From positions 1-11,630 of the forward strand of contig CAZNNH010000193.1 of assembly GCA_964574335.1 (NCBI GenBank): DNA of 11,630 bases, given 5' to 3'. The translations under genes were made by a program, and so were the position numbers. Source of the DNA: CAZNNH01 sp964574335. Its GTDB lineage: Bacteria > Acidobacteriota > Vicinamibacteria > Fen-336. Position 1 is the stretch's first letter, and each line of letters starts with the position of its first letter. The notes under the pieces are model-generated. The model did no database searches and had not been told where the DNA came from. It saw nothing but the letters and a program-made list of their open reading frames with translations. Shown here one piece after another: positions 1 through 6,389 of this stretch.

Positions 1-52
1 GGGCACTGAACCAGTCGTGCTGTTTCTGGCAGATCGGGAGGCTCCCAGCCGC

Positions 53-81
53 TTGGCGTGCCCGACCGACGCGCCTAGGAT
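53..81 (+). promoter_or_regulatory. sigma70-type promoter of hicB
   Basis: TTGGCG at 53-58 and TAGGAT at 76-81 are separated by exactly 17 nt, the optimal spacing for a housekeeping-sigma promoter. Only 6 nt separate the -10 hexamer from the ATG at 88, so the predicted start of transcription falls on or beside the start codon and the mRNA would be leaderless. No Shine-Dalgarno sequence is seen between them. The boxes are read directly; promoter activity is inferred. Confidence 0.6.
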
Positions 82-87
82 ACGGTC

Positions 88-279
88 ATGGATCCGCCGC
101 GGTTCGTCTACTGGCAGGAGGAAGCCCACTGGCTCGGCTACCTCGAGGACTATCCCGACTACCTCACGCAGGGGGAGTCGTTCGAGGACCTGAAAGGCCA
201 CCTGCGCGATCTCTGCGCCGACCTCACCGGCGGTCATGTGCCCGCCGCGCGAAGAGTGGCGGTGCTCGACGTCGCTTGA
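88..279 (+). CDS. hicB: HicB-family antitoxin (short form), toxin partner degenerate
   Basis: This 63-residue protein matches the short HicB-like antitoxin family: YWQEE at residues 8-12, then LGYLEDYPDYLTQGES at 16-31, then an amphipathic helix (FEDLKGHLRDLCADL). In intact type II modules HicB binds and blocks HicA, a double-stranded-RNA-binding mRNA interferase. This short form lacks the C-terminal ribbon-helix-helix or HTH domain of longer HicB proteins. The start at 88 is supported by the promoter at 53-81, which leaves room only for a leaderless message. The stop codon overlaps a TTG that opens a hicA-like frame (TTGA, 276-279), the usual translational coupling, but hicA is broken soon after. 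The antitoxin therefore appears orphaned here. The family assignment is strong; present function is uncertain. Confidence 0.85.
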   Translation: MDPPRFVYWQEEAHWLGYLEDYPDYLTQGESFEDLKGHLRDLCADLTGGHVPAARRVAVLDVA

Positions 280-479
280 AACGGCGTGATCTGGTCGCCC
301 GAATCGAGGCGGTTCCGAGCGTGGAGTCGGCCAGCCTGCCCTACTTCAGGCTCGGCGGGCCTCGCGCCTCGACCCGGTGCGGGCTCTCCGGCACGAGTGA
401 GCTGGGAAGGCAGCCTGCCCGCTTCACCGGGCTTGAGATCCTTCGCTTCGCCGGTCAGACCGGGCTCCGCTCAGGATGA
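276..479 (+). pseudogene. hicA: hicA toxin remnant (first ~12 codons only)
   Basis: A TTG start overlapping the hicB stop opens with MKRRDLVARIEA (276-311), the typical N-terminus of a HicA toxin that follows a short HicB. From codon 13 the resemblance ends. The expected Gly-Cys turn, the strand carrying the catalytic His in a G-x-H context and the C-terminal strands are all absent. The frame stays open by chance to 479 through Arg/Gly/Ser-rich sequence that includes the repeat at 435-480. The other two plus-strand frames do not show the missing part, so a simple frameshift is unlikely. Replacement or deletion downstream of codon 12 fits better. The toxin should be inactive. Confidence 0.6.
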
Positions 480-480
480 C
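435..480. repeat. dispersed repeat-like element of the 'agatccttcg...ctcaggatgac' type
   Basis: GAGATCCTTCGCTTCG (435-450) and GCTCAGGATGAC (469-480) are the two halves of a motif I remember as a common intergenic repeat in many high-GC bacterial genomes. Here they are separated by an interrupting segment holding a perfect palindrome, CCGGTC-A-GACCGG (451-463). The element lies between the hicA remnant and the end of the minus-strand peptidase gene. Its hairpin could also act on transcripts leaving that gene, but no U-tract is present. There is only one copy here, so the repeat status rests on memory of the motif. Confidence 0.4.
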
Positions 481-514
481 GGTTGGGTTGCACGTCCGGC
501 GACCGGCTCCGCCG

Positions 515-2719
515 CTACGGCTTCAGGTGAGTCTCGAAGAAGCGCAGGATCTCGGCGTCTCGGGCGATCTGATGGGCCTCGTCGGCGAAGCTGTGCTTCT
601 GTCGCGGGTGGATGCTCTCCCGGAGCAGCCTGCCGGCGCGCAGAGCGGCGTCGGCGAACGAGAGGGTGTTGGCCAGGTGGACGTTGTCGTCCGAGCTGCC
701 GTGGATGATCAGCAGGTCGGCCTGCAGAAAGGCGGCGCGCTTCAGGGGTGAGGCGCGGTCGTAGCCCTGGGGGTTGTCCTCGGGCGTGCCCATGTAGCGC
801 TCGGTGTAGATCGAGTCGTACAGGCGCCAGTCGACCACCGGTGCCCCGGCCACGGCGGCCTTGAAGACGTTCGGCGCGTGGGTCACCGCGTACAGCGTCA
901 TGTAGCCGCCGTACGACCAGCCCCAGATGCCGAGACGTTTCGAGTCGACGAACGGCAGCGACTGCAGGTACCGGACGCCCACCAACTGGTCGGCCAGCTC
1001 GACCCGTCCCAGCTCGCGGTGGAGCGGCGTCTCGAAGGCGTGGCCGCGGCCGGCCGAGCCCCGGTTGTCCAGCGACCAGATCAGGAAGCCGTGGTCCAGC
1101 AGGAGCTGCTCGAACGCCCGGGAGCGCCGCCAGGCGTTGGTGACCACCTGCTCGTGGGGGCCCCCGTAGACGTAGACCAGGGTCGGGTAGCGCCGGGCCG
1201 GGTCGAAGTCGGCCGGCTCGAGCAGCCGGGCGTGGAGCGGCGTGCCGTCCTCGGCGTTCAGGTCCACCCACTGGACGGTGCCGATCTCGTGTTCCAGGAT
1301 CGGTGGGGAGGCGTTGTCCTCGAGGGACCGGCGGATCCTGCGGTCGACGCTCTCCACCTCCACCCGCGCCGGGTGCTCCGCGCTCGACCAGGTGTCGACC
1401 CAGAGGTCGACCTTCGGCGACAGCAGGACCCGGTGAGTCCCGTCCTCCTGGGTCAGGCGCTCCAGGCCGGTTCCGTCCAGCCGCGCCCGGTACAGGTGGC
1501 GCTCGCGCGGGTCCTTCTCGGTGGCCGAGAAGAAGACGAAGCCCTTGCGCTCGTCCATACCCAGCAGCTCTTCGACCGTCCAGGGCCCGCGGGTGGTGGG
1601 CCGGCAGCGCCCGTCCCGATCGCAGAGGTAGAGGTGGGCGAAGCCGCTCCGCTCGGAGTGCCACAGGAACTGGCGGCCGCCGCGCACGAAGAGGGGGGGC
1701 TCGAGGAGGTTGATCCAGTGCGGGTCCTGCTCGGTGAGCACCGTGACGGGCGGGCCGAGGGGGTCGCCGGCGGACTTCGGCACCGATAGAAGCCACAGAC
1801 GCTCTTCGCGCTGGGCCCGGTCGAGCTGGCGGAAGGCCAGCGTCCGCGAGTCGGGGGCCCAGCTCAGCCGTGGCGCCACGTAGGCGTCTTCGGGCTCGAT
1901 GGGCAAGAGGCGCTCCGGCCCGGGCACGCCATGCTTGTCGATGCCGACCACGCCGACGCGAACCCGCGGGTTGGGGTCGCCTGCCTTCGGGTAGCGCTGG
2001 AGCGTGACCGTGTTGTGGACGGGTAGGAAGTCGACGATAGGGAACGCGGGGACGTCTGTCTGGTCGATCTGCAGGTAGGCGATGGCCTTCGAGCTCGGCG
2101 CCCACTGGAACGCCCGGCCGTCCCGGTTCCCGAGCTCCTCCTCGTAGACCCAGTCGAGGCGCCCGTTCAGGGTCGCCTCCGAGCCGCCGTGGGTGAGCCG
2201 TGTCTCCCGCCGGGTCTTCAGGTCGACGGCGTAGATGTCGCCGCCGCGGACGAACGCCACCCGCTTGCCGTCGGGCGAGAGCTGCGGGTACCGCTCCTCC
2301 TGCGGCGTGTGGGTCAGCTCGTGCCGCCGTCCGCTCGGGACATCTACCACCACCACGTCACCGCTCTGCTCGAGCAGGACCGACTCCGACCGCGGCAACC
2401 ACTGGTACCGCGCCGCCCCCGGGGGCGGCGGACCGGGAAGCATCGAGCCGAAGCCCTTCAGCAGCAGAGTGGTCTCCCCCGAACGGACGTCGAAGGCGTA
2501 GAGGTCGCCGGGAGCCTGCTGGCTCCGCTTCTGGACGAAGGTGACGCGCCGGCCGTCAGGATGCCAGGCGAGGTCGGTGGGGACCGGGCCCTCGAGCGCC
2601 GCGCCCCGGCGGAGGCGCTCCGGGGTGAGCGGGGGAGGAGGCTCGTCCGTCGCCCAGCTCGAGCTGGCGGCAGTACCGGCCACGACCAGCCCGGCGAGGA
2701 GGATGCGGGGGAGGATCAT
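515..2719 (-). CDS. secreted S9B serine peptidase (dipeptidyl-peptidase IV-like)
   Basis: The 734-residue protein begins with a signal peptide (MILPRILLAGLVVAGTAASSSWA, likely cleaved after Ala23), so it should act in the periplasm or outside. An N-terminal beta-propeller with WD-like repeats (such as LSPDGKRVAFV near 147-157) is followed by an alpha/beta-hydrolase domain. The catalytic triad is readable: Ser602 in GWSYGG, Asp677 in HGSSDDNV, His709 in RQKHSF. The spacings match DPP IV. The double-Glu motif that anchors the substrate N-terminus is present in DWVYEEE (189-195). This predicts removal of N-terminal dipeptides, usually Xaa-Pro or Xaa-Ala. Length is normal for the family. A GAGAAG Shine-Dalgarno lies just before the ATG. 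A REP-like repeat lies about 40 nt upstream, between this gene and the carbamoyltransferase operon on the same strand. Exact specificity is not determinable. Confidence 0.93.
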   Translation of the reverse strand: MILPRILLAGLVVAGTAASSSWATDEPPPPLTPERLRRGAALEGPVPTDLAWHPDGRRVTFVQKRSQQAPGDLYAFDVRSGETTLLLKGFGSMLPGPPPPGAARYQWLPRSESVLLEQSGDVVVVDVPSGRRHELTHTPQEERYPQLSPDGKRVAFVRGGDIYAVDLKTRRETRLTHGGSEATLNGRLDWVYEEELGNRDGRAFQWAPSSKAIAYLQIDQTDVPAFPIVDFLPVHNTVTLQRYPKAGDPNPRVRVGVVGIDKHGVPGPERLLPIEPEDAYVAPRLSWAPDSRTLAFRQLDRAQREERLWLLSVPKSAGDPLGPPVTVLTEQDPHWINLLEPPLFVRGGRQFLWHSERSGFAHLYLCDRDGRCRPTTRGPWTVEELLGMDERKGFVFFSATEKDPRERHLYRARLDGTGLERLTQEDGTHRVLLSPKVDLWVDTWSSAEHPARVEVESVDRRIRRSLEDNASPPILEHEIGTVQWVDLNAEDGTPLHARLLEPADFDPARRYPTLVYVYGGPHEQVVTNAWRRSRAFEQLLLDHGFLIWSLDNRGSAGRGHAFETPLHRELGRVELADQLVGVRYLQSLPFVDSKRLGIWGWSYGGYMTLYAVTHAPNVFKAAVAGAPVVDWRLYDSIYTERYMGTPEDNPQGYDRASPLKRAAFLQADLLIIHGSSDDNVHLANTLSFADAALRAGRLLRESIHPRQKHSFADEAHQIARDAEILRFFETHLKP

Positions 2720-2757
2720 CGGGTCTTCTCAGTTGGCTGGGGACGCGCGGATCGATC

Positions 2758-2811
2758 GGGGACACGATCCGGATCCGCCGGCGGGGACGGAGCGGATCCG
2801 GTCATGTCCCC
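2758..2811. repeat. REP-like palindromic repeat, copy 1
   Basis: Left arm 2758-2778 (GGGGACACGATCCGGATCCGC) reads GGGGACA-C-GA-T-CCGGATCCGC and right arm 2792-2811 is GCGGATCCGGTCATGTCCCC. They pair to form a long hairpin with one C/A mismatch and one bulged T, closing a loop of about 13 nt. Relative to the other two copies, this one has ATCCG/CGGAT where they have ATTCG/CGAAT, so both members of one stem pair changed together. It lies between the DUF5989 stop and the S9 peptidase start and could attenuate or stabilise a shared transcript. Confidence 0.85.
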
Positions 2812-2815
2812 GGGC

Positions 2816-2832
2816 GCCGGCATGTTCCCGGC
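2816..2832 (-). terminator. weak hairpin after the DUF5989 gene
   Basis: GCCGG (2816-2820) and CCGGC (2828-2832) pair around a 7-nt loop, about 18 nt beyond the DUF5989 stop in the direction of transcription. No run of U follows, so this is at best a weak or factor-dependent site. It could instead be part of the decayed flank of the adjacent REP-like repeat. Confidence 0.2.
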
Positions 2833-2850
2833 TGTCGGTGGCCCCGCCGC

Positions 2851-3027
2851 TCAGAACAGCGTGTAGATGAAGGGGGCGACCGCCGAGCCCTGGGTGAAGA
2901 CGACCAGGAGGCCGAGCAGCGCCAGCATCAGCACGATCGGTCCCAGCCACCACTTCTTGCGGACCTTCATGAAGGCCCACAGCTCCGCCAGGATGCCGAC
3001 CTTCTCCCTAGACCCTTCGAAAGCCAT
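2851..3027 (-). CDS. DUF5989 small membrane protein
   Basis: This 58-residue gene falls below usual ORF cutoffs. The ATG at 3027 reads MAFEGSREKVGILAELWAF and continues through a basic patch (KVRKKWW, 21-27), one hydrophobic helix (about 28-45), and ends in SAVAPFIYTLF. The ILAELWxFM.xRKKWWL core and the C-terminal FIYTLF are what I know of the DUF5989 family, whose members are found beside NodU-type carbamoyltransferases and SxtJ. The gap from the carbamoyltransferase stop is 9 nt, and GGAG in it directly after that stop serves as Shine-Dalgarno, so translation is probably coupled. The N-terminus should be cytoplasmic (positive-inside rule). Function is unknown; context suggests a membrane anchor or partner for the carbamoyltransferase. 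Confidence is high that this is a real gene. Confidence 0.88.
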   Translation of the reverse strand: MAFEGSREKVGILAELWAFMKVRKKWWLGPIVLMLALLGLLVVFTQGSAVAPFIYTLF

Positions 3028-3036
3028 CCGTTCTCC

Positions 3037-4779
3037 TCAATCCAGCTCGAACAGGGTACGCCAGTCGACGTCCTCCCGCAGCGGGGGCTGGTCCTTCTTG
3101 TCGAGCAGGTAGGGGCCTGCCGCCAGGTAGTCCATGTTGGTGCGCATGAAGCACAGGTAGGCGTCGTGGGGCGAGCAGACGATCGGCTCGCCGCGGACGT
3201 TGAACGAGGTGTTGATGATGACGGGAACGCCGGTTTGCTTCTCGAACTCGGCGATCAGGTCGTAGTAGAGGGCGTTCTCCTCGCGGCTGACGCTCTGGAT
3301 GCGTGCCGAGCCGTCGACGTGGGTGACCGCCGGGATCTGCCGCTTGTGTTCGTGCACCTGGGCCACCAGCAGCATGTAGGGGCTGTCGCAGTCGATGTCG
3401 AACCACTCCTTTGACTTGTCCGCCAGCACCGACGGTGCGAACGGCCGGAACCCCTCCCGGAACTTGATCTTCATGTTGAGGGTGTCACGCATCTTGGGGT
3501 CGCGCGGGTCGGCCAGGATGCTGCGCCCCCCCAGCGCCCGGGGGCCGAACTCCATCCGCCCCTGGAACCATCCCACCACGTTGCCGTCGGCGAGCAGCCG
3601 GGCGGTCCGGGCCAGCAGCTCGCCCCGCTCGAGCTCGGTGTACTTGGCGGCGTGAGCGTCGAGCTGGGAGCGGACCTCCTCGGGCGAGTACTCGGGCCCC
3701 AGGTAGGCGTGGCTCCAGGCCGATCCCCGGGGCTTCTTCTCCAGGGTGTTGTGGAGGTAGTGGGCGACGCCTACCGCACCCCCGGCGTCGCCGGCGGCGG
3801 GCTGCACGAACAGCCGCTTGATGGGGGTCTCCCGGATCACCCGGCCGTTGGCCACGCAGTTGAGGGCCACCCCGCCGGCCATACACAGGTCGGTGAGCCC
3901 GGTCTCGGCATGGATGTAGCGGACCATGCGCAGCACGACCTCCTCGCAGACCTTCTGGATCGAGGCGGCGATGTCGAACTCGCGCTCGCTCATCCAGGTC
4001 TCCGGCTTGCGGGGGGGGCCGCCGAAGAACTCGTCGAAGCGCCCGCCCGTCATCCGCAGGCCGTGGTCGTAGGAGAAGAAGTCCATGTTGAGCTTGAACG
4101 ACCCGTCGTCGTTCAGGTGGACCATCTCCTGCATGATCCGGTCGTAGTGGACGGGCTTGCCGTAGGGGGCGAGCCCCATCACCTTGTACTCGGCGCTGTT
4201 GACCTTGAAGCCGAGGTAGTAGGTGAAGGCGCTGTACAGGAGGCCCAGGCTGTGGGGGAAGTGGATCTCCTTCAGCATCTGGATCTCGGTCCCGCGGCCT
4301 GTGCAGTAGGAGGCGGTCGCCCACTCGCCGACCCCGTCCACGGTCAGGATCGCCGCCTCCTCGAAGGGCGAGACCAGGAAGGCCGAGGCGGCGTGGCTCA
4401 TGTGGTGCTCGGCGAACAGGATCGGGCCCTTGTAGGGCTTGAGCTCCTTGCGGATGATCGAGGGGACCCACAGCTTCTCGTGGAGCCAGACCGGCATGGC
4501 GGTGCGGAAGGAGTCGAACGAGCGGGGGAAGGTGGCCACGTAGGTCGAGAGCATCCGCTCGAACTTGAGCAGCGGCTTGTCGTAGAAGCCCACCGCGTCG
4601 AGCTGCTCCGGACCGATCCCGGCCTGGCGCAGCACGTAGCGGATGGCCCGGATGGGGAAGTCGGAGTCGTGCTTCTTGCGGCTGAGGCGCTCCTCCTGGC
4701 AGGCGGCGATCACCTGGCCGTCGCGCAGGAGCGCCGCCGCCGAGTCGTGGTAGAAGCAGGAGATCCCGAGGATGTCCAT
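3037..4779 (-). CDS. NodU/CmcH-family carbamoyltransferase
   Basis: The 580-residue protein has the full two-domain layout of TobZ/NodU/CmcH O-carbamoyltransferases. The N-terminal Kae1-like domain (about 1-350) starts MDILGISCFYHDSAAAL and carries the metal-binding HHMSH (His125, His129), D148-GVGEW, AGGVALNCVANG (301-312) and PAAGDAGGAVG (327-337). The C-terminal domain (about 355-575) has GWFQGRMEFGPRALGGRS (403-420), RPFAPS (445-450) and NTSFNVRGEPIV (523-534). Family chemistry is formation of carbamoyl-adenylate from carbamoyl phosphate and ATP, then transfer to a hydroxyl on a sugar, antibiotic or other acceptor. The acceptor here cannot be deduced; no glycosyltransferase, polyketide synthase or NRPS gene is nearby. 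It is second in a tight operon, 9 nt from SxtJ upstream and 9 nt from DUF5989 downstream, with AGGGA near its start as ribosome-binding site. All key motifs are intact. Confidence 0.95.
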   Translation of the reverse strand: MDILGISCFYHDSAAALLRDGQVIAACQEERLSRKKHDSDFPIRAIRYVLRQAGIGPEQLDAVGFYDKPLLKFERMLSTYVATFPRSFDSFRTAMPVWLHEKLWVPSIIRKELKPYKGPILFAEHHMSHAASAFLVSPFEEAAILTVDGVGEWATASYCTGRGTEIQMLKEIHFPHSLGLLYSAFTYYLGFKVNSAEYKVMGLAPYGKPVHYDRIMQEMVHLNDDGSFKLNMDFFSYDHGLRMTGGRFDEFFGGPPRKPETWMSEREFDIAASIQKVCEEVVLRMVRYIHAETGLTDLCMAGGVALNCVANGRVIRETPIKRLFVQPAAGDAGGAVGVAHYLHNTLEKKPRGSAWSHAYLGPEYSPEEVRSQLDAHAAKYTELERGELLARTARLLADGNVVGWFQGRMEFGPRALGGRSILADPRDPKMRDTLNMKIKFREGFRPFAPSVLADKSKEWFDIDCDSPYMLLVAQVHEHKRQIPAVTHVDGSARIQSVSREENALYYDLIAEFEKQTGVPVIINTSFNVRGEPIVCSPHDAYLCFMRTNMDYLAAGPYLLDKKDQPPLREDVDWRTLFELD

Positions 4780-4788
4780 GGGCGGTCC

Positions 4789-5148
4789 CTAGAACTGATG
4801 CCGCGCCGCGGCCTCGGGGCCGAGCGGGTTGGGCTCGTGGGCCCGCCACCAGGAGCGGGCCGGCTCGACCTTGCGGTCCAGCATGTCACGACCCAGAAGG
4901 CGCATCGCCAGGCTGACCGGTCCCACCGAGAAGAGGTAGACCACCGAGAGGATGATGGCGGTCCAGAACCGCCCCAGCCCCTCGACCCCGGCCTTCCAGA
5001 CTCGGTAGGCCGGCGAGCGAGGGAAGAGCTTGCCGAGAAAGAGCTCGGCCAGTAGGATGACCGTGCCGATCCCGAGGACGATCTTCCAGTGAAGAGACAG
5101 CCCGGCGACTCGCTCCACGAGCCCACCGACCGACCAGTTCTCACTCAA
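4789..5148 (-). CDS. SxtJ-family membrane protein
   Basis: With the TTG start at 5148 this is a 119-residue protein with two predicted hydrophobic helices (about 20-39 and 60-82). Between them is a PRSPAYRVWKAGVEGLGRFWT segment, followed by an Arg-rich C-terminus that includes ARSWWRAHEPNP. This is the pattern I associate with the SxtJ family, named from saxitoxin clusters and often beside a carbamoyltransferase and DUF5989. The frame is open further up to a TTG at 5205, but that TTG is the -35 box of the operon promoter (5177-5205), so the transcript would not include it. The 5148 TTG has GGAGG 10 nt upstream (5159-5163). An ATG inside that GGAGGATG stretch is out of frame and stops after five codons. 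It is the first gene of the operon. Function is unknown; it is probably a membrane scaffold. Confidence 0.85.
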   Translation of the reverse strand: MSENWSVGGLVERVAGLSLHWKIVLGIGTVILLAELFLGKLFPRSPAYRVWKAGVEGLGRFWTAIILSVVYLFSVGPVSLAMRLLGRDMLDRKVEPARSWWRAHEPNPLGPEAAARHQF

Positions 5149-5175
5149 CGGGCGCCATCCTCCAAAACAAACCGC

Positions 5176-5186
5176 TAGTGTAGAGT
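5176..5186 (+). promoter_or_regulatory. candidate -10 for the divergent plus-strand gene
   Basis: TAGTGT (5176-5181) and the overlapping TAGAGT (5181-5186) both fit a -10 hexamer for the gene starting at 5197. The first shares nearly all its bases with the -10 box of the opposing operon promoter, because TAGTGTA reads as TACACTA on the other strand. No convincing -35 is seen at 16-18 nt upstream, so strength is doubtful. Transcription from here would give a leader of about 10 nt or none. Confidence 0.35.
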
Positions 5187-5205
5187 CTCGCCGAAGATGG
5201 GTCAA
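5177..5205 (-). promoter_or_regulatory. sigma70-type promoter of the SxtJ-carbamoyltransferase-DUF5989 operon
   Basis: On the minus strand TTGACC (5205-5200) and TACACT (5182-5177) are separated by exactly 17 nt, a near-ideal housekeeping promoter. Predicted transcription starts at about 5170, leaving a leader of about 22 nt that contains the GGAGG (5163-5159) before the TTG start at 5148. This placement decides against the longer SxtJ reading frame. The -35 box overlaps the first codons of the divergent gene. Confidence 0.7.
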
Positions 5206-6345
5206 CGCCAGTCGGCCGGCGAGACGCTGCTGCCGGTGAGCCGAGGTGGACGCCGGTCAAGGCCGGGCTTGCGGGCCGTGATCGCGCTGCTGGCCGTGCT
5301 GCCTCTGGCCCGGGTGGCGCTCCGGCCCTCTCCCGCGCCGCCGAGCAGAAGGCTGATCCAGTTCGGCTGGGGTGAGCCCACCACCGACTTCCTGCGGCGG
5401 CACATCCGGGAGATGGAGCGCCTCCCCTTCGATGGGGTGGTGCTGAACGCCGGCTATCGTGACGCCTCCGGGCGCCAGGCCCTCCTCCACTGGCGCGGGT
5501 TCTCGGCGGAGCCGATCCCGTGGCAGAGCCTGGAGCCGGCCCTCCGCGACCTCCGGGAGACGCCCCTCGGCCGTTTCCGCGACAGCTTCCTCCGCTTCAA
5601 CGTGACCCCGGGGGACGTGGACTGGGGGGAGGACGCCTTCTCGGGCGTCGTCCACAACGCCCGGCTGGCGGGGCGTCTGGTTGGGGGAGGAGGGCTTCGG
5701 GGGATCCTGCTGGACGTCGAGCAGTACCAGCACCCGCTGTTCCGGCCCCCGGACCGGCTCCCGGCGGCCGCGCCGACGTCTTCGGCCTACGAGCATTTGG
5801 TACGCCGGCGCGGGCGGGAGATGATGCGGGCCTTCCAGGTCGAGGCCCCCGACCTGGTGGTGTTCCTGACCTTCGGCTACAGCCTGGCCTCCACCCGTCC
5901 CGAGAGCTACGGGCTGCTCCGACCGTTCCTCGACGGGCTCTACGAGGCCGCCGCCGGGGAGACCCGGATCGTCGACGGCTTCGAGTTCAGCTACCCCTAC
6001 CGGCGGGTCTCGGAGTTCGAGCGGGCCTACCAGATGATGCGGGAGGGGGGGCAGGCGCGCTCGGCGCTGCCCGGCGCCTATCGCCGACGGTTGCTGGCCG
6101 GCTTCGGTCTGTGGATGGATTACGATCGGCCCCACCGCGGCTGGGACGCCGAGGACGTCTCTCGCAACTACTTCACCCCACGCGGCCTCGAGAACGCCCT
6201 GGTGGCCGCGCTGCGGCGCTCGGACCGCTACGTGTGGCTCTACAGCGAGGCGCCGCGCTTCTGGGTGCGCGAGGCGCTTCCGGATGCGTACCTGACCGCC
6301 ATCCGGCGCGCCCGCTCTCGGGCCGGCCTGCCCACCGGCCGGTGA
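5197..6345 (+). CDS. uncharacterised exported or membrane-anchored TIM-barrel-like protein (glycoside-hydrolase-like)
   Basis: This 382-residue protein has a basic N-terminus followed by one hydrophobic stretch (about 26-41, AVIALLAVLPLARV), read as a signal peptide or anchor, so the body should be outside the cytoplasm. The mature part begins with RRLIQFGWGEPTTDFLRRHI (51-70), MERLPFDGVVLN (73-84), then strand-like segments each ending in acidic residues: GILLDVEQY (169-177), VDGFEFSY (259-266), RYVWLYSEAPRFW (344-356). This succession resembles glycoside-hydrolase-type (beta/alpha)8 barrels seen in Planctomycetes and Verrucomicrobia hypotheticals. Candidate acid residues are Asp173, Glu175, Glu263 and Glu351. 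No Shine-Dalgarno precedes the ATG. Downstream GTG codons (such as 5278) are possible starts but would shorten the signal region. It is transcribed divergently from the carbamoyltransferase operon; a link is possible but unproven. No substrate is assigned. Confidence 0.7.
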   Translation: MGQRQSAGETLLPVSRGGRRSRPGLRAVIALLAVLPLARVALRPSPAPPSRRLIQFGWGEPTTDFLRRHIREMERLPFDGVVLNAGYRDASGRQALLHWRGFSAEPIPWQSLEPALRDLRETPLGRFRDSFLRFNVTPGDVDWGEDAFSGVVHNARLAGRLVGGGGLRGILLDVEQYQHPLFRPPDRLPAAAPTSSAYEHLVRRRGREMMRAFQVEAPDLVVFLTFGYSLASTRPESYGLLRPFLDGLYEAAAGETRIVDGFEFSYPYRRVSEFERAYQMMREGGQARSALPGAYRRRLLAGFGLWMDYDRPHRGWDAEDVSRNYFTPRGLENALVAALRRSDRYVWLYSEAPRFWVREALPDAYLTAIRRARSRAGLPTGR

Positions 6346-6375
6346 GGGGCTCTCGGGCGCCGTTGGGCGGAGAGG

Positions 6376-6381
6376 TATAAT
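6376..6381 (+). promoter_or_regulatory. perfect -10 box for the helical-protein gene
   Basis: A consensus TATAAT stands in a very GC-rich 44-nt gap and ends 8 nt before the ATG at 6390, which predicts a leaderless message. The -35 position (about 6353-6358, TCGGGC) is poor and no TG extension is present, so an activator or another promoter feature may be needed. Confidence 0.5.
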
Positions 6382-6389
6382 CGGGCGCC

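Noticed and set aside
1..87. Possible gene end or RNA gene at the left edge
   Set aside because: Apart from the promoter at 53-81, no conserved motif, tRNA-like fold or coding signal could be seen in this short stretch.
286..708. 140-residue plus-strand open frame across the gap and peptidase end
   Set aside because: It is Arg/Ser/Gly-rich with no motif, overlaps the peptidase C-terminus and the repeat, and lacks a promoter or ribosome-binding site.
471..2105. 544-residue open frame in another minus-strand frame of the peptidase gene
   Set aside because: The sequence is mostly Arg, Pro, Ala and Gly, a typical out-of-frame product of GC-rich DNA. The overlapping peptidase frame has a full catalytic triad and signal peptide.
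3652..5055. 467-residue plus-strand open frame opposite the carbamoyltransferase
   Set aside because: It is antisense to an intact conserved enzyme, has no recognisable domain, and its composition matches backward reading of biased codons.
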